Positions 7,819-14,827 of a DNA stretch of 18,019 nucleotides are shown one piece after another (position 1 is the stretch's first letter; each line of letters begins with the position of its first letter). A model generated the notes under the pieces. That model ran no database searches, was not told the origin of the DNA, and saw nothing but the letters and a program-made list of their open reading frames with translations. Source of the DNA: DATBLZ01 sp036555065 (GTDB lineage Bacteria; Pseudomonadota; Gammaproteobacteria; Steroidobacterales; Rariloculaceae); contig DATBLZ010000184.1 of the NCBI GenBank assembly GCA_036555065.1, positions 1 through 18,019 of the forward strand, given 5' to 3'. The translations under genes were made by a program, and so were the position numbers.

Positions 7819-8223
7819 ATGCGTGGGAGAAGCCTGTCCGTCTCTGCCTTCGTCGCTTGCGTGCTCATCGTCGGATCCGTCGGCGCGCAGGTCGGTCACC
7901 CCGCAAAAGGATCGTGGCTCGGTTATTGGGGGCCGAACCCGCGCGAGCAGCACCGGATGTTTCTCCTCCTTGATTGGGAAAACCGCGAGATCGTCGGCAC
8001 GATAAACCCCGGACCCGATGCCGTGCCGCTCGACCGCGCCGAGATCGATTACGCGACGTGGACGCTGACGATCGAAGCCCAAATGCCGCTCGAGTCGGGC
8101 GGGACCGCGCCTTACATTGCGACCGGAAAGCTCGAGAATTTGGGCTCCTGGGTCAACCGGCGCTACTCGGGCACGTATCGGCACGGCGCGGAAACCGGCA
8201 CGTTCCTGCTGACTTTGAATTGA
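7819..8223 (+). CDS. Small secreted protein of unknown family
   Basis: This protein has about 134 residues from the ATG at 7819, chosen because it opens directly into a good signal peptide (MRGRSLSVSAFVACVLIVGSVGAQ, shown here only as its span 7819-7890). An in-frame GTG at 7795 would add eight residues; neither start has a strong ribosome site. The mature part is short and strand-rich: GSWLGYWGPN, HRMFLLLDWENREIVGTINPGP, ATWTLTIEA, IATGKLENLGSW, YSGTYRHGAETGTFLLTLN. The repeated G-x-W and GTxxxG patterns suggest a compact beta-barrel that binds a small ligand or is part of a complex. I do not recognise the family. It sits between two DUF6152-like genes, 11 bases ahead of the second, so it is probably co-expressed with them. 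Confidence 0.75.
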   Translation: MRGRSLSVSAFVACVLIVGSVGAQVGHPAKGSWLGYWGPNPREQHRMFLLLDWENREIVGTINPGPDAVPLDRAEIDYATWTLTIEAQMPLESGGTAPYIATGKLENLGSWVNRRYSGTYRHGAETGTFLLTLN

Positions 8224-8234
8224 GGAGTCCGAGA

Positions 8235-8648
8235 ATGAGATCGAGCACCGTCGCAGTGGTTGCCTGTTGCATCGCGGTCGGCGCGGCCGGGCGCGTCGCC
8301 GCGCATCACTCGTTCGCGGCGGAGTTCGACGCCAATAGCCCGATCGAGATCACGGGAACCGTGACCAAAATCGAATGGGCGAACCCGCACACCTTCTTTT
8401 ACATCGACGTCAAGAACGAGGCGGGCGAGTACGAGAACTGGGCGCTCGAGATGGGCAGTCCCAACGGGCTCATGCGTCGCGGCTGGACGCGCAACACGCT
8501 CAAGGCCGGCGATGTCGTCACGATCACGGGATCGCGCGCGAAAGACGGCAGCTTCAAAGGCAACGCTCGGTCCGTCGTGCTTGCCGACGGCACGCGCCTC
8601 TTCGCGGGCTCGAGCCAGCCCGGCGCCGACGGCGCCGAGACGAACTAG
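8235..8648 (+). CDS. DUF6152-like secreted protein (copy 2)
   Basis: The start ATG at 8235 is preceded by GAGGAG, which overlaps the stop codon of the previous gene, so the two are tightly linked. The 137-residue product has a signal peptide ending RVAA, after which the mature chain would begin HHSFAAEFD (His24-His25). It continues ITGTVTKIEWANPHTFFYIDV with His52, then MGSPNGLMRRGWTRN, a KAGDVVTITG strand and DGTRLFAGS. The spacing from the first His to the NPH His is the same as in the other two copies. A longer reading of this frame upstream would bury the signal peptide and was not chosen. The stop TAG lies in a 12-base palindrome shared with the stop of the convergent PQQ dehydrogenase gene. 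Confidence 0.85.
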   Translation: MRSSTVAVVACCIAVGAAGRVAAHHSFAAEFDANSPIEITGTVTKIEWANPHTFFYIDVKNEAGEYENWALEMGSPNGLMRRGWTRNTLKAGDVVTITGSRAKDGSFKGNARSVVLADGTRLFAGSSQPGADGAETN

Positions 8649-8652
8649 TTCG
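8641..8652. other. Palindrome CGAACTAGTTCG carrying both stop codons of a convergent gene pair
   Basis: The perfect 12-base palindrome holds the plus-strand TAG (8646-8648) of the DUF6152 copy 2 gene and the minus-strand TAG (8647-8645) of the PQQ dehydrogenase gene. The two coding regions overlap by four bases and leave no space for a separate terminator. The palindrome may follow simply from two TAG codons meeting plus chance flanks. Confidence 0.6.
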
Positions 8653-10603
8653 CTTCCGGCAGCGCGAAGACCATGTACTGGCCGGGGCCCGGCTCCGGTT
8701 GGCTCAACCCTTGCGAGAATAGCCCGCCGCCGCCGACCGGTATCGCGATGTATTCACGGCCGCCGACCGCGTACACGGCCGGGACCCCTTCCGACGCGGC
8801 AGGCAAGTCGAATTGCCAGAGCACCTCGCCTGTGTCGGCATCGCGCGCCCGGAACTTGCGATCTGATGAAGTCGCAACGAACAGCAGACCGCCGCCCGTC
8901 GCGACGGGACCGCCGCGCGGTGCGTGGCTACCCGTGTTCTCGATGCCGAAACGTGCGAGGTCGGACACCGAACCGTTCGGGATCTGCCAGAGGATCTCGC
9001 CTTTGTTGAGGTCGTAAGCCGTGAGCTGCGACCACGGCGGCCCAAGGGCCGATAGGCCATTGCTCTGGAGCATGAAGTCGACAGGCGCCTGGTAGGGGAT
9101 GAAATCCGGACCCGCGTTCGGCGGGGGCGCCGCGGGCGGCGGCGGACCACCACCGGGGGGACCGCCGGGCCGCACACCGCCGCCCGGTTGCGGCGTGCGC
9201 AAGTTTGCGGTCGTCGGCAGCTCTTTCGAGACGACGTAGAAACGGCCGCGGATCGGATCGACGGCGGAGCTGCCCCAATTCGCGCCGCCGTTGTGGCCCG
9301 GCAGCATCAGCGTGCCTTGGAGACTCGGCGGCGTGTAGAGGCCCTCGTGGCGGTGTGTCCTCACGATCTCGCGAACCTTTGCTTGGTCGGCGACGGGCAG
9401 ATACGGATTGATATCGGCCTCGGTGAACGACTGGCGCGCGAACGGCGGCGGCGCGGTCGGGAACGGCTGCGTCGGCCAGCTCTGCTCGCCCGGAACGTCG
9501 GACTGCGGCACGGGCCGCTCCTCGATCGGCCAGACGGGCTCGCCCGTCACGCGATCGAACACGAACAAGAAACCCTGTTTCGTCGCTTGCGCGACGGCGT
9601 CGATTCTGCGGCCGTTGACGTTGATCGTCAGCAGCTTCGGGTTCTGGGGAATGTCGTAGTCCCAAAGGTCGTGGTGAATGGTTTGAAAATGCCAAAGCCG
9701 CTCGCCCGTGCGCGCATTGAGCGCGACGATGCTGTTGCCGAACAAATTCGCGCCGTGCCGGTTGCCGCCATAGAAGTCGTAACGTGCGGTGCCCGTTGGA
9801 ATGTAGACGATGCCACGCCGGGCATCGACCGTGGACTCGCTCCAGTTGTGCACGCCGCCGTAGTTGCCGAGGCCCTGCTCGGGCCACGTGTCGGCGCCGA
9901 ACTCGCCGGCGCGCGGCACGGTGTGGAAGATCCATTTGAGCTCGCCCGTGCGAACGTCGTACGCGTGGACGTCGGCAGGGGAGGACGCGTACCCCGCGCC
10001 GCCGGCTGGCAACGACACGATCATGAGATCCTCGAAGATCCGTCCCGGATTGCTCGTCTGCAGTGCGCGAATGTTGCCGAGCTCGCCCTCGAGTCCGACA
10101 CGCAAATCCACGCGTCCGTCCGTGCCGAAGGACGTCACGGTCTCGCCGGTGCGTGCATCGATCGCGGTCAGCTGACCGCCGTTGATGTACAACAAACGTC
10201 GATCCGACCGGTCCTCGCTCTCCCAGTAATTCATGCCGCGCGCGCCGACCTGGCCTTCGTTCGCATGGCGCCAGATCTCAGTGCCCGTCGCGGCGTCGAG
10301 CGCGACGATCGAGCGGTTGTGCGCAACCACATACATGACGTTCTCGACGATGAGCGGGTTGAAGGAATAGTTCTCGGTGGTCGGGTACGTCCACGCGACC
10401 ACCAAATTCGCGACGTTACTCTTGTCGATCTGATCGAGCGACGAATACTGCGACGAGTCCGCGCCGCCTTGGTATTGATCCCATGTCGCGTAGTCGAAGG
10501 CCTTGCGGCTCAGGCTCTGTTGCGCGTTGCCGCAAGCGCAGGCTGCCATGCAGAGGGCGCCGAACGCCGCGTTTCTGAAGTGCGAACCATTGACTCTGAT
10601 CAT
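8645..10603 (-). CDS. PQQ-dependent dehydrogenase (quinoprotein, glucose/quinate dehydrogenase-like), second copy
   Basis: The start is placed at the ATG at 10603 because AGGAG lies six bases upstream; an in-frame ATG at 10621 would add six residues and lacks such a site. The 652-residue protein has an N-terminal export signal (residues about 11-27). It contains several cysteines (AACAC), so a lipoprotein form is possible but the lipobox is poor. Blade motifs include ALDAATGTEIWRHANEG, AIDARTGETVTSFG and ALNARTGERLWHFQ. TIHHDLWDYDIPQNP places it with glucose/quinate-type quinoproteins. Asp315 and Lys342 keep the 27-residue spacing seen in the first copy. No CxxCH is present. Residues about 466-497 form a Pro/Gly-rich stretch at a different site from that in the first copy. 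It would oxidise an alcohol or sugar in the periplasm with PQQ; the substrate is unknown. Confidence 0.9.
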   Translation of the reverse strand: MIRVNGSHFRNAAFGALCMAACACGNAQQSLSRKAFDYATWDQYQGGADSSQYSSLDQIDKSNVANLVVAWTYPTTENYSFNPLIVENVMYVVAHNRSIVALDAATGTEIWRHANEGQVGARGMNYWESEDRSDRRLLYINGGQLTAIDARTGETVTSFGTDGRVDLRVGLEGELGNIRALQTSNPGRIFEDLMIVSLPAGGAGYASSPADVHAYDVRTGELKWIFHTVPRAGEFGADTWPEQGLGNYGGVHNWSESTVDARRGIVYIPTGTARYDFYGGNRHGANLFGNSIVALNARTGERLWHFQTIHHDLWDYDIPQNPKLLTINVNGRRIDAVAQATKQGFLFVFDRVTGEPVWPIEERPVPQSDVPGEQSWPTQPFPTAPPPFARQSFTEADINPYLPVADQAKVREIVRTHRHEGLYTPPSLQGTLMLPGHNGGANWGSSAVDPIRGRFYVVSKELPTTANLRTPQPGGGVRPGGPPGGGPPPPAAPPPNAGPDFIPYQAPVDFMLQSNGLSALGPPWSQLTAYDLNKGEILWQIPNGSVSDLARFGIENTGSHAPRGGPVATGGGLLFVATSSDRKFRARDADTGEVLWQFDLPAASEGVPAVYAVGGREYIAIPVGGGGLFSQGLSQPEPGPGQYMVFALPEAN

Positions 10604-10643
10604 CGGATCTCCTGAAGACATTCAGTCGTTTTCTTATGGAGCG

Positions 10644-10672
10644 ATACTAGCAAGGCGCGCAGGGAAGGTCAC
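10644..10672 (-). promoter_or_regulatory. Possible promoter for the second PQQ dehydrogenase gene
   Basis: On the minus strand GTGACC (10667-10672, four of six -35 bases) and TAGTAT (10644-10649, four of six -10 bases) are 17 bases apart in the 72-base gap between the HAD phosphatase gene and the quinoprotein gene. If real, the quinoprotein is transcribed independently of the upstream aldolase/kinase operon. Weak, by-eye prediction. Confidence 0.3.
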
Positions 10673-10675
10673 AGC

Positions 10676-11419
10676 TCAGTGAACGAGCTCGCGAAGGTCG
10701 CCGAAGGCGCCGATTTCCTTGATTGCGGCGTCGGGCCGCGGCTCGATGTGCGCGCAATAGCCATAGCGCGCCCAGAAGAAGACAAAGCCCGCGTCCGCTG
10801 CTGCGTGGTAGTCATGGTGCGAATCGCCGACCATGGCACAATTCGCGGGCGCTATGCCGAGATCGCGCGCGGCAGCGATCAGCGGCGCCGGGCTCGGTTT
10901 TTTCTCGGGCAGGCTGTCACCGCCGAAGACGGCGCCGAAATGCGCGCGAATTCCCGCAGCGGCGAGCAACGCATCCGCGAACGCGATCCGCTTGTTCGTG
11001 ACGCACGCAAGCTTGATGCCGCGTTTTCCGAGCGTGGCGAGCGTCTCCTCGACGTCGGGATAGAGTCGGCTGCGCACGTAGAGGTTCTCGCGGTAGCAAG
11101 ACGTGAAGCGCTCGATGGCCGCGCGCAGAGTGGCGTCGTCCGCGCCCGCGCCGGAATGCGCGAGCGCGCGGCGCAGCAGCGTCTCGATGCCGTCGCCGAT
11201 CCACGCGCGCGTAAGGCTCGTGCCGGGCGCGACGAAGCCTAAGGATCCGAGCGCGCTGCCGACGCAATGCGCGAGATCGGGCGCCGAGTCGACGAGCGTG
11301 CCGTCGAGGTCGATCGCGAGCAGTCGGACGCGGCTCAGAATACGCGCGTTGCGATATTTGCCGGGGCCGCGAGCAGGTCCTCGATCTGCTTGTCGAGCTT
11401 GAGCAGCGTCAGCGAGCAA
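10676..11419 (-). CDS. gph: HAD phosphatase, phosphoglycolate phosphatase-like
   Basis: The protein has the full HAD motif set: LLAIDLDGTLVDSAPDLA (nucleophile and acid Asp), ACVTNK (motif II Thr), GGDSLPEKKPSPAPL (motif III Lys) and MVGDSHHDYHAAADAG (motif IV acids). The wording closely resembles Gph, which dephosphorylates 2-phosphoglycolate in the cytoplasm. The given start is a TTG at 11419 that overlaps dhaK by 85 bases and adds about 27 residues with no family resemblance. A CTG at 11338 overlaps the dhaK stop in the pattern CTGA and would give a 220-residue protein starting nine residues before DLDGT, which fits the family better; no ATG or GTG is available between them. It is the last gene of the minus-strand operon. 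Related HAD phosphatases with other small substrates cannot be excluded. Confidence 0.8.
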   Translation of the reverse strand: MLADAAQARQADRGPARGPGKYRNARILSRVRLLAIDLDGTLVDSAPDLAHCVGSALGSLGFVAPGTSLTRAWIGDGIETLLRRALAHSGAGADDATLRAAIERFTSCYRENLYVRSRLYPDVEETLATLGKRGIKLACVTNKRIAFADALLAAAGIRAHFGAVFGGDSLPEKKPSPAPLIAAARDLGIAPANCAMVGDSHHDYHAAADAGFVFFWARYGYCAHIEPRPDAAIKEIGAFGDLRELVH

Positions 11420-12330
11420 CCCGCCATCTCGAGCGACGTGCAGTAGTTGCCGACGTAGTTGCGCACGATCGTGAGCCCGAGCGCTTTCGCGCGTTTCGCC
11501 GCGTGCCGATAGAGCACGTAGAGCTCGCTCGGCGGCGTGCCGCCCAGGCCGTTGATCATGAGCGCGACGCGATCGCCTTTCTTGAAGGGCAGATCGCTCG
11601 AGACCGCATCGAACATCTCATCGAGGATCTTGTCTGAGGCTTTGAGCTTATCGCGGCGCCGCCCGGGCTCGCCGTGAATGCCGACGCCGACTTCCATCTC
11701 GTCGTCGCCGATCTCGAAGATCGGCTTGCCTTTGGCTGGCGGCGTGCACGACGTCAGCGCGACGCCCATCGACCGAACTTGAGAGTTGACCTTTTTCGCG
11801 ATCGCGAGAAGCTCGTCCATGCTCGCGCCGCGTTCGGCAGCCGCGCCGCAGGCCTTAATGACGAAGAAGTTGCCCGCGACGCCGCGACGGCCGACGGTCC
11901 AGGTGCTGTTCTTGACGGCGACGTCGTCATCGATGATGAACGACTTGACATTGATGCCTTCGGCCTCGGCCATCTCGATGGCCATGTCCCAGTTCATGCG
12001 GTCGCCCTGGTAATTGTTGATGAGGACGAGCACGCCTTTGGGCGAGTTCATGAGTTTGATGCACTCGAGGCAGTATTCCATCGGCGGCGCCGCAAATACG
12101 TTCCCAGGGGAGGCGGCATCGAGCATGCCGGGGCCGACGGCCATGACGTGCGCAGGCTCGTGGCCGCTGCCCGAGCCCTGGATGACGGAGACTTTGTTTT
12201 TGTCTGGGCGGTCGGCACGATGAATGATGTTGTACTTCGGCACGTAGCGCAGCATGTCCGGATTTGCGAGCGCGATGCCCTCGAGCATCTCGGGAACGAA
12301 GTTGGCAGGATCATTGACGAACTTTTTCAT
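11335..12330 (-). CDS. dhaK: Dihydroxyacetone kinase subunit DhaK (substrate-binding)
   Basis: This 331-residue protein matches full-length DhaK, the subunit that holds the ketose as a covalent hemiaminal while DhaL transfers phosphate. QGSGSGHEPAH contains His57, NNYQGDRMNW contains Asp110, and VGVGIHGEPG contains His219, the residue expected to bind the substrate carbonyl. Residues 137-147 keep the AVKNSTWTVGRRG segment of the family. The product with dihydroxyacetone would be DHAP, but DhaKL relatives also phosphorylate other ketoses such as erythrulose. The gene follows dhaL by 21 bases. No DhaM or other PTS component is present in the window, so the phosphate donor (ATP or PEP through a remote DhaM) is open. 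The terminal stop overlaps the start region of the next phosphatase gene. Confidence 0.93.
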   Translation of the reverse strand: MKKFVNDPANFVPEMLEGIALANPDMLRYVPKYNIIHRADRPDKNKVSVIQGSGSGHEPAHVMAVGPGMLDAASPGNVFAAPPMEYCLECIKLMNSPKGVLVLINNYQGDRMNWDMAIEMAEAEGINVKSFIIDDDVAVKNSTWTVGRRGVAGNFFVIKACGAAAERGASMDELLAIAKKVNSQVRSMGVALTSCTPPAKGKPIFEIGDDEMEVGVGIHGEPGRRRDKLKASDKILDEMFDAVSSDLPFKKGDRVALMINGLGGTPPSELYVLYRHAAKRAKALGLTIVRNYVGNYCTSLEMAGCSLTLLKLDKQIEDLLAAPANIATRVF

Positions 12331-12351
12331 GGTAGTCCCCAGGGTTGTGCG

Positions 12352-13017
12352 TTAGTTGTAGGTTTTGAGAGAAGGGCTGCTGACTCCGAGCCGCGCGCAG
12401 AGATCGTTGAGCATCGTCGCGATGGCGACAATGCCCGGGTCCGGCGTGCCTTTGCTGCGATCGCCCGTGAATTGCTGGCGGCCGCGCTTCGCGACCCAAT
12501 CCTTCGTGCGCTCGATCGCATCGGCTGCGACGCGCGTCGCAGCCTCGAGAACCTTGCGCGGATCGGCGTCGGGCTTCGCGGCGTGCTCGCGGACCGTATC
12601 GCGAATCGGGATCACGGCGTCGAGCAGTGTCTTGTCGCCGAGCTGCGCGCCGCCGCGTTTTTGAATGCCCTCGATGCTCGCCGTCAGCATCTTGTCGAGA
12701 TCCGCGAGCGTGATCGAGGTGCGCTCCTTGCAGAGCGCGCCGGCGCGCATGAAAGCCGTGCCCCAAATCGGGCCCGAGCAGCCGCCGACGTTGCTCGACA
12801 TGATCATGCTGATTCTGAGCAGGAAGTTGCCGATCGAGCTTCGATCGAGCGAGCTCCAGTCTTTGTCGACTACGCGAAAGCCCGACGCGAGCGAGACGCC
12901 GAAGTCGGCGTCGCCCGCGAACGAGTCGAGCTCGGAGAAGTATTTCTCGTTCTTGAGTGCCGTCGCCGTGACGCTTTGGATGGCCGTTTCGATGTCCGCG
13001 AGCGTGATTTCTTTCAT
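12352..13017 (-). CDS. dhaL: Dihydroxyacetone kinase subunit DhaL (nucleotide-binding)
   Basis: This 221-residue protein is the ADP/ATP-binding partner of DhaK. The metal-binding aspartates are Asp31, Asp36 and Asp38 in LDSFAGDADFG, although the usual GDGDHG reads GDADFG. GGCSGPIWGTAFMRAG forms the nucleotide-site loop, LGDKTLLDAVIP matches the conserved GDKTMLD segment, and KGTPDPGIVA the final conserved loop. The ATG at 13017 has AAGGAG eight bases upstream, the best ribosome site in the operon. It lies 34 bases after the CbbY-like gene and 21 before dhaK. The substitutions in the metal loop (Gly to Ala, His to Phe) and the absence of DhaM leave open whether ADP is bound permanently, as in PTS types, or ATP is turned over. 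Confidence 0.92.
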   Translation of the reverse strand: MKEITLADIETAIQSVTATALKNEKYFSELDSFAGDADFGVSLASGFRVVDKDWSSLDRSSIGNFLLRISMIMSSNVGGCSGPIWGTAFMRAGALCKERTSITLADLDKMLTASIEGIQKRGGAQLGDKTLLDAVIPIRDTVREHAAKPDADPRKVLEAATRVAADAIERTKDWVAKRGRQQFTGDRSKGTPDPGIVAIATMLNDLCARLGVSSPSLKTYN

Positions 13018-13051
13018 TGCGTTTCTCCTTCGCAGCTGTGTCGCGCTCTGC

Positions 13052-13768
13052 TCAGGCGGCGCGCATGGCTGCGATCGACTTCAAGTCCTTGAGCGCGATG
13101 AGGACCTTGGGCGGGTCGCCGAGCTCCGGGACTACGCGCGCCGCCTCGCGGAAGTCCTCGTCTTGCGTGTAGGCGCTCTTCGTGATTAGACACCGCATGC
13201 CCGCCCCGACGGCCGAAAGCAACCCATTACGGCTGTCCTCGATGACGACGCAGTCGTAGCCCTCGAGCCCGAGCCGCTGCTTCGCGAGATTGTAGATCTC
13301 GGGATCCGGCTTCTTCTTCGTGACGACGTCGCCTGCGAGCACGATCTCGAAACAGGCCTTGCGCTTCGGTCCCATGAGATCGAGAACGCCGGCGACCGAC
13401 TTCGGATCGGACGTCGTGCAGACGCCGAGCCGGATGCCGGCCCCGTACGCCTCGTCGACAATCCGGTTGATTCCCGGGCGCAGCGGCAAAGTGCCGCTCG
13501 CGACGAGCTCCGTGAAGATCGCCGTCTTGCGCTTGTGGAGCTCGGGGATCAGCGATTCGGCGGTTTGCCCGCGCGGCCAGCCGTTCTTGTTGAAGTAGTG
13601 CGTCATGCGCTCTTTGCCGCCAGCGATCTTCAAGAGCTCCCCGTACAGCCGGACGTCCCACTCGACTTGGATGCCTGCGGCGGCGAACGCGCGGTTGAAT
13701 GCCACGCGATGACCGTCCCGCTCGGTGTCGACGAGCACACCGTCGCAATCGAAGATCAAAGCCTTCAT
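13052..13768 (-). CDS. CbbY-like HAD phosphatase (xylulose-1,5-bisphosphate phosphatase-like)
   Basis: This 238-residue HAD protein has IFDCDGVLVDTE (Asp7, Asp9), VCTTSD, AGDVVTKKKPDPEIYNLA and VVIEDSRNGLLSA, the four HAD motifs with a cap after the first. The cap segment GGKERMTHYFNKNGWP and the following HKRKTAIF and LPLRPG are strikingly like CbbY of plants and phototrophs as I remember it, the enzyme that turns xylulose-1,5-bisphosphate, a Rubisco inhibitor, into xylulose-5-phosphate. There is no Rubisco in the window, so here it may act on a bisphosphate made by side reactions of the neighbouring aldolase or kinase. The start ATG lies 11 bases after the aldolase stop, without a strong ribosome site, consistent with coupled translation. 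Confidence 0.85.
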   Translation of the reverse strand: MKALIFDCDGVLVDTERDGHRVAFNRAFAAAGIQVEWDVRLYGELLKIAGGKERMTHYFNKNGWPRGQTAESLIPELHKRKTAIFTELVASGTLPLRPGINRIVDEAYGAGIRLGVCTTSDPKSVAGVLDLMGPKRKACFEIVLAGDVVTKKKPDPEIYNLAKQRLGLEGYDCVVIEDSRNGLLSAVGAGMRCLITKSAYTQDEDFREAARVVPELGDPPKVLIALKDLKSIAAMRAA

Positions 13769-13779
13769 CGATGCCGCGC

Positions 13780-14649
13780 TTAAGCCACCTTCGACAAGAC
13801 TTCGGCGCCGCGATTCGTGCCGCCGAACTGGGCGATCTTTTCCTTGAACAACGCTTTGAGCGCTTCATATTGCGCGCCGAGCACGTGCAGCGGCTCGTAC
13901 TTGTTGTTCTTCTTGTGAAACTCGATGAAGCTGTCGATGAAGACGTGCTTCAAGTTGGTCGAGATATTGATCTTCGCGCATCCGAGCTTGATGCACTTCT
14001 GGATGATCTCGTCCGACAACCCCGTGCCGCCATGCAGCGCCATCGGCGTTTTCGTGCGGCGGTTGATCTCGCCGATGAGCTCGAACTTCACATCCGGCTC
14101 GCCCTTGTAGTATCCGTGGGCGGTGCCGATTGCAGCCGCGAATGCGGCGAGATCGAGCTCGCGGCAGAATTTCTCGGCCTCGGCCGGGTCCGTGTAATGC
14201 ACGGCATCGACGACCATGTCGTCCTCGACGCCATGGATCTCGCCGATCTCGGCCTCGACGCCGATGCCGGCCTTGGTCGCGATGTCGACGACCTTGCGCG
14301 TAGCGTCGAGGTTGACGTCGAACGGCTTGTCGGACCAGTCGATCATGACCGAGGTCCAGCCCATCTCGACGCACCTCTTGATCATGTCGAGGTCTTTGCC
14401 GTGATCGAGATGGAGCACGACGGGCGACGGGGAGTCGGCGGCGATCTCGCGCATCCAGCCGATGATGGCCTTATGTCCGTAGTACTTGATGGTTTTTGCC
14501 GAGCTCTGAATGATCACGGGCGCCTCGAGCTCCTCGGCGGCTTTGACCATGGCTTTCATCGACGCATAGTCGACCGGATTGAAAGCGGCAACCGCGTAGC
14601 CCTTTGCTTTCGCTTCTCTGAGCACGGGTTTCAAGTTGACGAGCGGCAT
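13780..14649 (-). CDS. Class II (zinc) ketose-bisphosphate/ketose-1-phosphate aldolase
   Basis: This 289-residue protein belongs to the class II DHAP-aldolase family (FbaA type B, GatY, KbaY). It splits a ketose phosphate to DHAP and an aldehyde, or the reverse. Motifs are PVVLHLDHGKD (Asp82 as acid-base, His83 as zinc ligand), VEAEIGEIHG (Glu134 region), IGTAHGYYKG (His178) and MALHGGTGL (His206). After MID the segment reads WSDKPFDVN instead of the common GSHLPFEEN, so specificity may differ from fructose-bisphosphate aldolase. The ATG at 14649 is preceded by AAGGAG nine bases away. It is the first gene of a five-gene operon with the CbbY-like phosphatase, DhaL, DhaK and the Gph-like phosphatase, suggesting that DHAP is the shared metabolite. 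The exact substrate cannot be read from the sequence. Confidence 0.9.
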   Translation of the reverse strand: MPLVNLKPVLREAKAKGYAVAAFNPVDYASMKAMVKAAEELEAPVIIQSSAKTIKYYGHKAIIGWMREIAADSPSPVVLHLDHGKDLDMIKRCVEMGWTSVMIDWSDKPFDVNLDATRKVVDIATKAGIGVEAEIGEIHGVEDDMVVDAVHYTDPAEAEKFCRELDLAAFAAAIGTAHGYYKGEPDVKFELIGEINRRTKTPMALHGGTGLSDEIIQKCIKLGCAKINISTNLKHVFIDSFIEFHKKNNKYEPLHVLGAQYEALKALFKEKIAQFGGTNRGAEVLSKVA

Positions 14650-14827
14650 TGCAAGTGACTCCTTAACCTTCGGGACGATCTACCTCGAACAGCCTCCTAG
14701 TTTAGCCCGATCTCGCGCGAGTTGCCGAGTTACGTCCGCTCCGCAGGATGGCGCGACACCTGCCATTGGCCTATTCTTCGTACGAAACCGCGGCGCGAGC
14801 CGTTCCTGCGACGGGGGAAAGCGAACT
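14650..14827. other. Divergent intergenic region with a short perfect palindrome
   Basis: The 178-base gap separates the aldolase operon (minus) from the long GHWEGD gene (plus). It holds AAGGAG for the aldolase and GGGGGA for the plus gene. CTCGCGCGAG (14712-14721) is a perfect 10-base palindrome near the middle and could be an operator, though such words arise by chance in GC-rich DNA. No convincing -35/-10 pair was found on either strand. Confidence 0.4.

Noticed and set aside
7974..8234. Upstream start for DUF6152 copy 2 at 7974
   Set aside because: It would overlap the small secreted protein gene in another frame. The ATG at 8235 has GAGGAG upstream and opens the signal peptide.
9188..10615. 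Long open frame on the plus strand (475 codons) opposite the second PQQ dehydrogenase
   Set aside because: The minus-strand frame has all quinoprotein motifs; the plus frame has none and is compositionally typical of an antisense shadow.
11674..13092. Long open frame on the plus strand (472 codons) across dhaK and dhaL
   Set aside because: It runs antisense through two well-supported genes and their gap, and shows no recognisable motif.
14636..14827. N-terminal extension of the long GHWEGD gene to 14636
   Set aside because: The extension has no family resemblance, overlaps the aldolase start and places the signal peptide internally; the ATG at 14828 has a ribosome site.
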